From positions 1 through 12,009 of the forward strand of contig CAUGVQ010000062.1 of assembly GCA_959602875.1 (NCBI GenBank): DNA of 12,009 nucleotides. Reading direction: 5' to 3'. Shown in pieces: positions 1 to 6,158 of this stretch (positions are counted from its first letter, which is position 1; each line of letters opens with the position of its first letter). This DNA comes from an uncultured Collinsella sp. GTDB lineage: Bacteria > Actinomycetota > Coriobacteriia > Coriobacteriales > Coriobacteriaceae. The position numbers and the translations under genes are program-made. The notes under the pieces are model-generated. The model did not search any database and was not told where the DNA came from. It saw only the letters and a program-made list of their open reading frames with translations.

Positions 1-742
1 TGCGCACCGCCTCGAGGTCGAACTCGTGGTCCGCGCCGTCGAGCAGCTCGATGTCATCCATCAGGTTCTTATGGTTCTCCTCGCCAATGAGCGCGTCGAG
101 CGCCGGATCGCCGAGCTCAGCCTCGACCTCGGCCACCTTCTTGGCGGCGTTCGCGCGACCATCGCCCTCAAAGGCAAGCACGCGGCGGCTCGCGCGGTCA
201 AACACACCGCGGAACGTCCTGCCGTTGCCGATGGGCCAGTTCATGGGGTACGTGCCAATGCCGAGCACGTCCTCGATCTCTTCCGTAAGGTCGAAGGGAT
301 CGCGCGTCTCGCGGTCGAGCTTGTTCACAAAGGTGAAGATGGGGATGCCGCGCAGGGCGCAGACCTTGAAGAGCTTCACGGTCTGGGCCTCGACACCCTT
401 GGCGCCGTCGATGACCATGACCGCGGCGTCGGCCGCCATGAGGGTGCGGTAGGTGTCCTCAGAGAAGTCCTGGTGGCCCGGCGTGTCGAGGATGTTCACG
501 CAGCAACCCTTGTAAGTGAACTGCAGCACCGACGAGGTGACGGAGATGCCGCGCTGCTTCTCGATATCCATCCAGTCGGACACCGCATGCTTGGCGGAGC
601 TCTTGCCCTTGACCGAACCGGCGGACTGGATGGTGCCGGTGTAGAGCAGGAGCTTCTCGGTAAGCGTGGTCTTGCCCGCGTCCGGGTGCGAGATAATGGC
701 GAACGTGCGCCGCGAGGAGACGTTCTCCGCGAGAGTAGGCAT
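1..742 (-). CDS. prfC: Peptide chain release factor 3 (RF3), C-terminus beyond window edge
   Basis: RF3 is a cytoplasmic translational GTPase that removes and recycles RF1/RF2 after peptide release. The minus-strand translation starts MPTLAENVSSRRTFAIISHP and shows 247 residues of the GTPase domain: P-loop HPDAGKTT (19-26), switch II DTPGH (86-90) and NKLD (140-143). The segment SDWMDIEKQRGISVTSSV (55-72) is typical of RF3 and separates it from EF-G, TypA and LepA. The start at 742 is preceded by AAAGGGA, a good ribosome binding site. The gene runs off the left edge, so about half of a normal RF3 (roughly 530 residues) is missing. It is divergent from the GNAT gene across a 147-nt gap. Identity is secure; whether the rest of the gene is intact cannot be seen. 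Confidence 0.95.
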   Translation of the reverse strand, partial: MPTLAENVSSRRTFAIISHPDAGKTTLTEKLLLYTGTIQSAGSVKGKSSAKHAVSDWMDIEKQRGISVTSSVLQFTYKGCCVNILDTPGHQDFSEDTYRTLMAADAAVMVIDGAKGVEAQTVKLFKVCALRGIPIFTFVNKLDRETRDPFDLTEEIEDVLGIGTYPMNWPIGNGRTFRGVFDRASRRVLAFEGDGRANAAKKVAEVEAELGDPALDALIGEENHKNLMDDIELLDGADHEFDLEAVR

Positions 743-889
743 GCGGTCCCTTTCGTTGGATTGCGAGGCGCGGGACGCGCCCGCGCGCGGCTGACGAGGC
801 AACGTCGTCCGTCGTCGGCCTGGTGTATTGTAACTACAAACGATGCGACACGCACTCGCATGCCGCTTTCAAGACGAAAGGACCACCGC
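743..889. promoter_or_regulatory. Divergent intergenic region between prfC and the GNAT gene
   Basis: This 147-nt gap should hold promoters for both directions. The AT-richest patch is 821-840. It contains TACAAT on the minus strand (832-827), a 5/6 match to a -10 box, which would give prfC a leader of about 80 nt. It also contains the short inverted repeat TTGTA-AC-TACAA (828-839). No convincing -35 hexamer is visible in either direction, so the assignment is an inference from base composition and orientation. Confidence 0.35.
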
Positions 890-1588
890 ATGCCCGCGCT
901 CACGCTCACAACCGACCGCTTGGTGCTCAGGCGCTTCACGCCCGACGACGCCGGTTTTATCTACGAGCTCTTCTCGCATGAGGACGAGATGCGCTTTGTA
1001 CCGGCGGGTCCGATGACGAGCGAGGCGGATGCGCTCGCGTTTCTCGAGAAGGAGTACCTGCGCTGGTACCGCGCGGCCGATGCCGGCGAGCGGGGCAAGC
1101 ACGACACGCCGCTCGACCTTCGCTTTGCCATCTGCCTGAAGGACGGCGCCGCGGCCAATAGCGGTGCCGCGGCGAGCGACGGCGCCGCGGCGGGCGGCGA
1201 CACGGCGGCAGACGGCGCCGAGCCGGCGGGTGCGCCGATTGGCTACGTGAACATCGACAGCCAAAACGATGCGCTCGACCTTGGCTACGGGCTCTCGCTC
1301 GCCCACTGGCGCCGCGGCTATGTGGCCGAGGCGGCGCGCGCCGTCATTGAGGCCGCACAGTCGGCGGGCTTTCCCTTTGTCACCGCCACGCACGACGTCC
1401 TCAACCCCCATAGCGGCTACGTCATGCAACGGCTCGGCATGACCTACCGCTACACCTATCGTGAGCACTGGATGCCGCGCGATATCGACGTCGATTTTCG
1501 CCTGTACCAGATTGACTTCGCGCCGGGCGCCGAGACCTACCGCGCCTACTGGGAGCGCTACCCCCTGCACTGGGTGGAGACCCTGTAG
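890..1588 (+). CDS. GNAT-family (RimJ/RimL-like) N-acetyltransferase with Ala/Gly-rich insert
   Basis: A predicted acetyl-CoA-dependent acetyltransferase of 232 residues. The start MPALTLTTDRLVLRRFTPDD is the classic RimJ/RimL-type N-terminus. The GYGLSLAHWRRGYVAEAARA stretch (132-151) fits the acetyl-CoA-binding motif A region, and NPHSGYVMQRLGM (172-184) fits the later part of the fold. I chose ATG 890 because GAAAGGA lies 8 nt upstream; ATG 860 is in frame but has no such site. Residues 85-115 form an Ala/Gly/Asp-rich insert (DGAAA repeats) between strands of the fold, absent from typical family members. The substrate cannot be predicted; RimJ/RimL-type proteins acetylate protein N-termini, amino sugars or drugs. 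The dehydrogenase gene follows on the same strand after 59 nt. Confidence 0.88.
   Translation: MPALTLTTDRLVLRRFTPDDAGFIYELFSHEDEMRFVPAGPMTSEADALAFLEKEYLRWYRAADAGERGKHDTPLDLRFAICLKDGAAANSGAAASDGAAAGGDTAADGAEPAGAPIGYVNIDSQNDALDLGYGLSLAHWRRGYVAEAARAVIEAAQSAGFPFVTATHDVLNPHSGYVMQRLGMTYRYTYREHWMPRDIDVDFRLYQIDFAPGAETYRAYWERYPLHWVETL
1142..1234 (+). repeat. Degenerate 33-36-nt repeat inside the GNAT gene
   Basis: The segment GACGGCGCCGCGGC occurs at 1142 and again at 1178, and its first nine bases recur at 1211, giving steps of 36 and 33 nt that keep the frame. The encoded units read DGAAANSGAAAS, DGAAAGGDTAA and DGAEPAG. This looks like a decayed minisatellite that expanded a surface loop of the acetyltransferase. 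Confidence 0.6.
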
Positions 1589-1647
1589 TACGATAGCGCA
1601 CGCACCATCTGCATCCACCGGATCAAAACCGTTTGGGGAGGACCCTC

Positions 1648-2631
1648 ATGAAACTCTTTGCCTATGCGCTGCGTCCCTTCGACGAGCTCGGCTACCTGGA
1701 GGAGCTCGCGCACGAGGTGGGCTTTGAGTTTGGCTGGACCGCGGACTACCCCACGCTTGAGAACGCTCATCTGGCCGAGGGTGCCGAGGCCCTCTCCATC
1801 ATCACCAACCCCATGACGCCCGAGCTCCTCGACCGCTACCATGAGCTCGGTATCCGCGCCATCGCCACGCGCTCTATCGGCGTCGACCACATCGACATCG
1901 ACCACGCGCGCAAGCTGGGGATTCGCATCGCCCACTCGGCGTACCCGCCTGAGGGCGTTGCCGACTACACCATCATGCTCATCCTGATGGCGCTCCGTCG
2001 CGCCAAGCTCGTGTTTCGCCAAGCAGCCGCGCAGGACTTCTCCCTCGCCGGTAAGCTAGGCCGCGCCCTCTCGTCGTGCACCGTGGGCGTGGTGGGCACG
2101 GGCGCCATCGGCTCGTGCGTGATCCGCGAGCTCGCTGGCTTTGGCTGCCGCATCCTCGCCTGCGACCCCTATCCGCGCGACGACGTGCGCGGGCTTGCCA
2201 CCTACACCGACCTCGACACGCTGCTCTCCTCCTCCGACGTGGTGACGCTCCACGCGCCGGGTTTGCCCGAGAACCACCATATGATCGGCGCGCCCGAGCT
2301 CACCCGCATGCGCGAGGGCGCGGTGCTCGTGAATGCGGCGCGCGGCCTGCTCGTTGATACCGCCGCGCTTATCGACGCGCTCGAGTCGGGCCATCTGGGC
2401 GGCGCCGCGCTCGACACCATCGAGCACGAGTCCAACCTCTACTACCTCGACAAATCGCGCGACGTGCTACCCAACCGAGACCGGGCGATCCTGGACGCCC
2501 TGCCCAACGTCATCGTGTCGCCGCACATGGCGTTTTACACCGACGAGGACGTGCGCCACATGGTGCGCTCCAGCGTGGGCGCGCTCGTGGCGTTTAGCCG
2601 TGGCGAGGATTCGCCCTACGAGGTGCGCTAA
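1648..2631 (+). CDS. D-isomer-specific 2-hydroxyacid dehydrogenase (VanH-like D-lactate dehydrogenase)
   Basis: A predicted NAD-dependent cytoplasmic enzyme that interconverts pyruvate (or a related 2-oxoacid) and D-lactate (or the D-2-hydroxyacid). It has 327 residues, normal for the family. The Rossmann motif is GTGAIG (150-155). The catalytic residues are R232 in NAARG, E259 in DTIEHE and H293 in SPHMAFYT. The TRSIGVDHIDID stretch (74-85) and the C-terminal PNVIVSPHMAFYT region resemble D-LDH and VanH rather than PGDH (SerA). ATG 1648 has GGGGAGGA six nt upstream; the in-frame TTG at 1633 overlaps that site and is less likely. The stop lies 1 nt before the trmL start, suggesting translational coupling. 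No VanA/VanX-type ligase or dipeptidase is present, so a fermentative D-lactate role is more likely than glycopeptide resistance. Exact substrate is inferred. Confidence 0.92.
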   Translation: MKLFAYALRPFDELGYLEELAHEVGFEFGWTADYPTLENAHLAEGAEALSIITNPMTPELLDRYHELGIRAIATRSIGVDHIDIDHARKLGIRIAHSAYPPEGVADYTIMLILMALRRAKLVFRQAAAQDFSLAGKLGRALSSCTVGVVGTGAIGSCVIRELAGFGCRILACDPYPRDDVRGLATYTDLDTLLSSSDVVTLHAPGLPENHHMIGAPELTRMREGAVLVNAARGLLVDTAALIDALESGHLGGAALDTIEHESNLYYLDKSRDVLPNRDRAILDALPNVIVSPHMAFYTDEDVRHMVRSSVGALVAFSRGEDSPYEVR

Positions 2632-2632
2632 C

Positions 2633-3262
2633 ATGTTCAACCTTATGCTCGTAGAACCCGAGATTCCCGCCAATACCGGCAACATCGGCCGCACCTGCGT
2701 GGTGACGGGCACGCGGTTGCACCTTGTGGAGCCCCTTGGTTTCTCGCTCGACGACCGCGCGCACATGCGTGCGGGGGTGGGGTCCTGGTAGAATCTCGAC
2801 GTGCGCTTGTGGGGCTCGTGGGAGGAGTTCCTCCGCGGCGAGGGACTCGCCACGGCCGCAGGCGCAGAACGACTCCATTTTCTCACCAAGAAGGCGCGGC
2901 GCATCTACAGCGATGCCACCTATCGTGACGGCGATTACCTCGTGCTCGGCAAGGAGAGCACAGGCCTTTCCGAGGAGCTGCTCGCCGCGTACGCCGAGCG
3001 CTGCGAGCGCATCCCGATGCTGCCGGACGGCGCCTCGCTCGCCAATGCTGGGAGCTGGAAGCACCCTGCGGGCGAGGACCTCGACCACGCCGCGCTCCGC
3101 CAACAGGACATCTGCGGCAACTTCGTCGACCCCAACGACTGGCGCATCAGCGCCCTCAACCTCTCAAACGCCGCGGCGATCGTGCTTTTTGAGGCGCTCC
3201 GCCAGACGGGCTTTGCGGGCATCGAGGGCGAGCCGGGCGCGACCAGTCCCTCCGGCGCGTAG
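2633..3262 (+). pseudogene. trmL: trmL: tRNA (cytidine/uridine-34-2'-O)-methyltransferase interrupted by an in-frame TAG
   Basis: TrmL is a SPOUT-class methyltransferase that 2'-O-methylates the wobble base of tRNA-Leu using S-adenosylmethionine. The N-terminus MFNLMLVEPEIPANTGNIGR matches the family exactly. After MRAGVGSW the frame meets TAG (codon 53, 2789-2791), then continues as NLDVRLWGSWEEFL with the remaining motifs intact: LGKESTGLSEELL (105-117), RIPM (126-129) and LNLSNAAAIVLFEALRQ (175-191). The frame is the same on both sides, so this is a nonsense change, not a frameshift. The preceding residues are also unusual: family members normally read RAGLDYW where this has RAGVGSW. A GTG at 2801 could start a 153-residue 3' product, but it has no clear ribosome binding site and would lack the N-terminal motif. 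A separate insert of about 36 residues (133-168) lies between RIPM and the NLSN motif. The start at 2633 is 1 nt after the dehydrogenase stop. Sequencing error, recent pseudogene or readthrough are all possible. Confidence 0.85.
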
Positions 3263-3292
3263 CTCCTCATCACGGCTGCTGCTCATCTCGGG

Positions 3293-3298
3293 TATAAG
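3293..3298 (+). promoter_or_regulatory. Possible -10 box (TATAAG) for the PNPOx-like gene
   Basis: TATAAG is a 5/6 match to a -10 hexamer and lies 34 nt before the start codon, in the 70-nt gap after trmL. The hexamer 17 nt upstream (TCACGG) is a poor -35, so the call rests on the -10 and its position. Confidence 0.4.
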
Positions 3299-3332
3299 GG
3301 GTGTGTTGGCACGCATCGGAAAGGAGCAGCGT

Positions 3333-3731
3333 ATGGATGAAGTACTCGCCTATCTCAAGAAGAACAAGACCTATTTCCTCGCCACGGTGGACGCCGCGGG
3401 CAACCCGCAGGTCCGGCCCTTTGGCACCATCGCAAAGTTCGAGGGGCGCCTCTACATTCAGACCGGCAAGGTAAAGCCGGTCTCGGACCAGATGCTTGCC
3501 CATCCGCGCGTGGCGATCTGCGCCATGGGTGACGACGGGTCGTGGCTGCGTATCGAGGCCGATGCCGTGGTGGATGATCGCGTCGAGGCGCGTCAGGCGG
3601 TGCTTGACGAGCATCCCGAGCTTGCCGGCATGTACGCCGCCGATGACGGCAACTGCGAGGTGTTCGCACTTAAGAACGCCACCGCCACGTTCTCGTCGTT
3701 TACCGCCGAGCCGCACTCGGTCACGTTCTAG
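3333..3731 (+). CDS. Pyridoxamine 5'-phosphate oxidase-like (FMN-binding split barrel) protein
   Basis: A 132-residue protein made of one flavin-binding split-barrel domain. The N-terminal pattern YFLATVDAAGNPQVRPFGTI (14-33), followed by FEGRLYIQTG (36-45) and VSDQMLAHPRVAICAMG (50-66), is characteristic of small PNPOx-like proteins that bind FMN or F420. Members of this group are often annotated as PNPOx family but are far shorter than true PdxH and lack its PLP-site region, so a role in vitamin B6 synthesis is unlikely. The start is fixed by AAGGAG (3321-3326) six nt before ATG. It ends tail-to-tail with the aldo/keto reductase 32 nt away. The physiological substrate is unknown. Confidence 0.85.
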   Translation: MDEVLAYLKKNKTYFLATVDAAGNPQVRPFGTIAKFEGRLYIQTGKVKPVSDQMLAHPRVAICAMGDDGSWLRIEADAVVDDRVEARQAVLDEHPELAGMYAADDGNCEVFALKNATATFSSFTAEPHSVTF

Positions 3732-3732
3732 C

Positions 3733-3764
3733 GCACCGCGGCCACTTTTATCCCGCGCGAGTGC
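3733..3764. terminator. Possible bidirectional hairpin between convergent genes
   Basis: GCAC-CGCGG (3733-3741) can pair with CCGCG (3753-3757) and, after a 3-nt bulge, GTGC (3761-3764). It sits exactly between two convergent genes, where a shared terminator is expected, but there is no T-run on either side and the far arm touches the AKR stop codon. Confidence 0.3.
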
Positions 3765-4924
3765 TAACAGCCAAAAAGCTTCGTCGCGGCAGCCATCTTG
3801 TCGGCGATGTGCACACCAAATGGGCAGCGCGCCTCACACGCACGGCACGCCACACACGATGACGCCGTGGTCCCCAGGGCGCGGTAGTGCTCGCGCAGAG
3901 AGTCGGGGACCTCGTCGTACATGGTCGCAAGATCATAGAACTTGTTGACGCTCGCGATGTCGATGCCGCGCGGGCAGGGTGCACAATGACCACAGTAAGT
4001 GCACTGGCCCACGTAGGCATGGCGAGGCGCTCCAGCGAGCACATGCGCGTAATCGCGCTCCGCGGCGCTCGCCGTCTCAAACGCCACGGCATCGGCAACG
4101 TGCTCGGGCGTGGTAAAGCCAACCATGACGCTTGCCACTGCGGGGCGCGTGAGGGCGTACTCTAGGCACTGCACAGGCGTCAGCGCGACGCCAAAGGGAG
4201 AGGTCGCCGCATCAAAAAGACGGCCTCCCATATATCCCTTCATTACCGTAATGCCCGTGCCCGTCTCCTCGCAAAGAGCGTAGAGCTCTGCCCGCTCGGG
4301 CGTCATGCCGTCTTGGGCGGAAGCAACGCCCGCATCGCCAAAATAATCGTCGAGGTTCTCGGTCGCCGGCATCATGTCAAAGGCGGGGTTCACGCTGAAG
4401 AGAATCATCTCGATCTCGGGGTGCTCAGCCGCGCGCTTAGCAATCTTGGGGTTATGGGTGGAAAGACCGATATGGCGAACAGTCCCTTCCGCACGAAGCT
4501 CAAGCGCGTATGCCATAAAGGGGCTCGGCTCCTCCGGGAACCCCACTGCCTGAGCGTACTCGGCGTCACTATCGACGTAGTGGATCATGCCGAGGTCCAT
4601 GTAGTCGGTATGGAAACGCGCCAGTAGGTCATCGAATGCCGGCTTGACCTCATCGAGGTCGCGCGTCCGCACATACTGGCCATCCTGCCAAGTAGACCCC
4701 AGATGGCCCTGAATGACCCACTGCTCGCGTCGGCCCTGGAGGGCATCGCCCAGGTTTGACCGCCGCGTAGGATCGGGCATCCAACAATCGAGGATGTTAA
4801 TGCCTGCCGCCTCCGCCGCGTCCACCACGGCACGCGCCTCCTCCGGCGTCCCGTCGATCCACTCGCCGCCAAAACCAATCTCGCTCACCTTGATGCCAGT
4901 CGAGCCCAATTCGCGATACCTCAT
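3764..4924 (-). CDS. Aldo/keto reductase fused to a C-terminal bis-[4Fe-4S] ferredoxin-like domain
   Basis: A 386-residue predicted oxidoreductase of the iron-sulfur aldo/keto reductase group (COG1453-like), common in anaerobes. The N-terminal MRYRELGSTGIKVSEIGFGG is the typical AKR start. The barrel holds D46 (NILDCW) and H115 (MIHYVD) of the AKR tetrad. The usual Tyr (in DTAxxYG) is replaced here (DCWMPDP), and the usual Lys strand reads VIQGHLG. The C-terminus has two cluster motifs: C308-C311-C314-C317-P and C357-C360-C363-C367-P. This suggests electron transfer to or from clusters rather than plain NADPH carbonyl reduction. ATG 4924 has AGGGGAG six nt upstream. An in-frame TTG at 4948 also has AAGGAG eight nt upstream, but would add only eight charged residues, and family starts favour 4924. 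It lies just downstream of the tRNA-Val terminator. Confidence 0.9.
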   Translation of the reverse strand: MRYRELGSTGIKVSEIGFGGEWIDGTPEEARAVVDAAEAAGINILDCWMPDPTRRSNLGDALQGRREQWVIQGHLGSTWQDGQYVRTRDLDEVKPAFDDLLARFHTDYMDLGMIHYVDSDAEYAQAVGFPEEPSPFMAYALELRAEGTVRHIGLSTHNPKIAKRAAEHPEIEMILFSVNPAFDMMPATENLDDYFGDAGVASAQDGMTPERAELYALCEETGTGITVMKGYMGGRLFDAATSPFGVALTPVQCLEYALTRPAVASVMVGFTTPEHVADAVAFETASAAERDYAHVLAGAPRHAYVGQCTYCGHCAPCPRGIDIASVNKFYDLATMYDEVPDSLREHYRALGTTASSCVACRACEARCPFGVHIADKMAAATKLFGC

Positions 4925-4966
4925 GTGACGCTCCCCTCTCGTCCGCAAGCAAGCAGCTCCTTATGC

Positions 4967-4995
4967 AAAAGGCCCCCGAGCTGGTCGGGGGCCTT
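4967..4995 (-). terminator. Rho-independent terminator of tRNA-Val
   Basis: A perfect 11-bp GC-rich stem (arms 4995-4985 and 4979-4969, loop 4984-4980) closes with CCTT and is followed on the minus strand by TT (TTTT in total) and then GCATAA. It lies 9 nt past the encoded CCA of the tRNA and 43 nt before the AKR start. The T-run is short. Confidence 0.8.
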
Positions 4996-5004
4996 ATCGT
5001 TTGC

Positions 5005-5080
5005 TGGTGGGCGATGAGGGATTCGAACCCCCAGCCTTGTGCGTGTAAAGCACCTGCGCTAACCGTTGCGCCAATCGCCC
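5005..5080 (-). tRNA. tRNA-Val (anticodon UAC), CCA encoded
   Basis: The 76-nt minus-strand sequence folds as a cloverleaf. The acceptor stem is GGGCGAT/ATCGCCC, the D stem GCGC/GCGC, the anticodon loop TTTACAC with anticodon TAC, and the T arm GGGGG-TTCGAAT-CCCTC. Discriminator A is followed by genomic CCA (5007-5005). Anticodon UAC reads GUA and, with usual U34 modification, other valine codons. The outermost anticodon-stem pair (27-43) is G-A, a mismatch. The gene has its own -10-like box 10 nt upstream and a terminator downstream. Confidence 0.95.
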
Positions 5081-5089
5081 GTAGGGGGA

Positions 5090-5095
5090 AGTATA
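5090..5095 (-). promoter_or_regulatory. -10 box (TATACT) of the tRNA-Val gene
   Basis: TATACT (5095-5090, minus strand) is a 5/6 match placed 9 nt before the mature tRNA 5' end, in the 35-nt gap after the Ppx/GppA stop. The -35 position (TAGCGC) is poor. The tRNA may also be reached by readthrough from the gene upstream. Confidence 0.5.
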
Positions 5096-5115
5096 GCGAA
5101 AACCCGCCCGCCGCG

Positions 5116-6114
5116 CTACCGCTCGTGCGAGAGCTCCGGCGTCCAGCCCACGACGGGGCGCTCACCGGCGAGCACCTCGCCGATAGTGGAGGCCGCACCT
5201 GCGAGCAGGCTGTTCTCGCTTACCGTGAGCTCGTCGTAGCCGCCAGCGCGCATGAGCTCACGGATGACGACCGCACCCGCCAGCATAACAGGGGCGCGCT
5301 TGGGCTGGATGCCCGGAAGCGCCGCGATCTCCGACGCGGAGAGCTTGCGCATGCAGTCGATGGCGCGCTCCACCTCAAGCGCCGTCAGCGCGTGCAGGTG
5401 TACAAAAGACGCGTCGTAGGGCACCAGCTTATGCGTGAGCGCCACCAGCGTGGTGACGGTCCCGCCCACGGCAACCAAGCGGTCGGGGTGCTCCGGCGCG
5501 GTTGCCCAGTAAGCCTCGAACTGCTCGTGCGCCCAGCGGCCAGCGGCAAGAATGTCCGCCCCCAAGGGCGGGTCGCCCGGCAGGAAGCGGTCGGTCACGC
5601 GGCGGCAGCCGATGTCGAGCGACTGCACGCGCTCGAGCTCGAGCGAGCCCTGCTCCGGTAGGTAGCTTCCCACCACGATCTCGGTCGAACCGCCGCCGGA
5701 ATCCGCAACGGCAATGCGCTCGCCCGGGAAGTCGTGCGCCACGCCATAAAACGTAAGCCGCGCCTCCACCTCGCCGGGGATGATCTGGGGGATGAGGCCG
5801 AGGTCGCGCAGGCGCCCGAGGAGCTCCTCGGCGTTTTGGGCATCGCGGGCGGCGCTCGTGAGCGTGGTCGATACCGCCTCCGCCCCAAACGCGCGGGCCT
5901 CCTCCACAAAGGTGGCGCATGCCGCGGCGACGCGCTCGACAGCCGCCTCGTCAAAGCGGCCCGTTGCGTCGACCCCCTGACCGAGGTCCGTAATCTCGGT
6001 GTGCTTGCGTGCGGAAAGCACCGTACCGCCCGCCACCTCGGCAAGCGACAGGCGCGACGAGACCGTACCCAGGTCAATCGCGGCCACGCGGTGCATGGTG
6101 GGCGCATTCTCCAT
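5116..6114 (-). CDS. Ppx/GppA-family exopolyphosphatase / guanosine pentaphosphate phosphatase
   Basis: A 332-residue ASKHA-fold phosphatase that removes terminal phosphates from polyphosphate and/or converts pppGpp to ppGpp. The phosphate-1 motif is AIDLGTVSSRL (12-22) and phosphate-2 is ADSGGGSTEIV (137-147). TSAARDAQN (86-94) and IPGEVEARL (112-120, with candidate catalytic E115/E117) are also family signatures. VAVGGTVTTLVAL (214-226) completes the C-terminal half. The length equals the short, single-module actinobacterial form and lacks the HD-like extension of E. coli Ppx. ATG 6114 follows AAGGAGG with 8-nt spacing; the longer in-frame extension upstream has no family similarity. It sits 44 nt after ftsB, so the two are probably co-transcribed. 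Sequence alone does not separate Ppx from GppA activity. Confidence 0.92.
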   Translation of the reverse strand: MENAPTMHRVAAIDLGTVSSRLSLAEVAGGTVLSARKHTEITDLGQGVDATGRFDEAAVERVAAACATFVEEARAFGAEAVSTTLTSAARDAQNAEELLGRLRDLGLIPQIIPGEVEARLTFYGVAHDFPGERIAVADSGGGSTEIVVGSYLPEQGSLELERVQSLDIGCRRVTDRFLPGDPPLGADILAAGRWAHEQFEAYWATAPEHPDRLVAVGGTVTTLVALTHKLVPYDASFVHLHALTALEVERAIDCMRKLSASEIAALPGIQPKRAPVMLAGAVVIRELMRAGGYDELTVSENSLLAGAASTIGEVLAGERPVVGWTPELSHER

Positions 6115-6158
6115 CGTGAGAACCTCCTTGCATGAGCTCCGGTCCGGCGCCGGGTGAC

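Noticed and set aside
26..889. Long plus-strand open frame running into the GNAT gene (520 codons in total)
   Set aside because: The first 288 codons are antisense to prfC and have no family character; GC-rich codon use keeps antisense frames open. The GNAT gene has its own ribosome binding site at 876-882 and a family-typical start at 890.
869..1618. 249-codon minus-strand open frame across the GNAT gene
   Set aside because: Antisense to the conserved GNAT domain, with no recognisable motif and no ribosome binding site.
2789..2791. TAG as a reassigned sense codon (for example pyrrolysine or a recoded genome)
   Set aside because: At least six other genes in the window end normally in TAG with no extension, and the TrmL family has no need for an unusual residue at this site. 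No pylT/pylS is seen, though only 12 kb is visible.
1648..3262. Glycopeptide-resistance (vanH-like) cluster
   Set aside because: The dehydrogenase is followed by trmL rather than a D-Ala-D-Lac ligase and VanX dipeptidase, so a metabolic D-LDH is the simpler reading.
4969..4995. Hairpin as a terminator for plus-strand transcription
   Set aside because: On the plus strand the stem is followed by ATCG rather than a T-run, and no plus-strand gene ends nearby; the minus-strand tRNA explains it.
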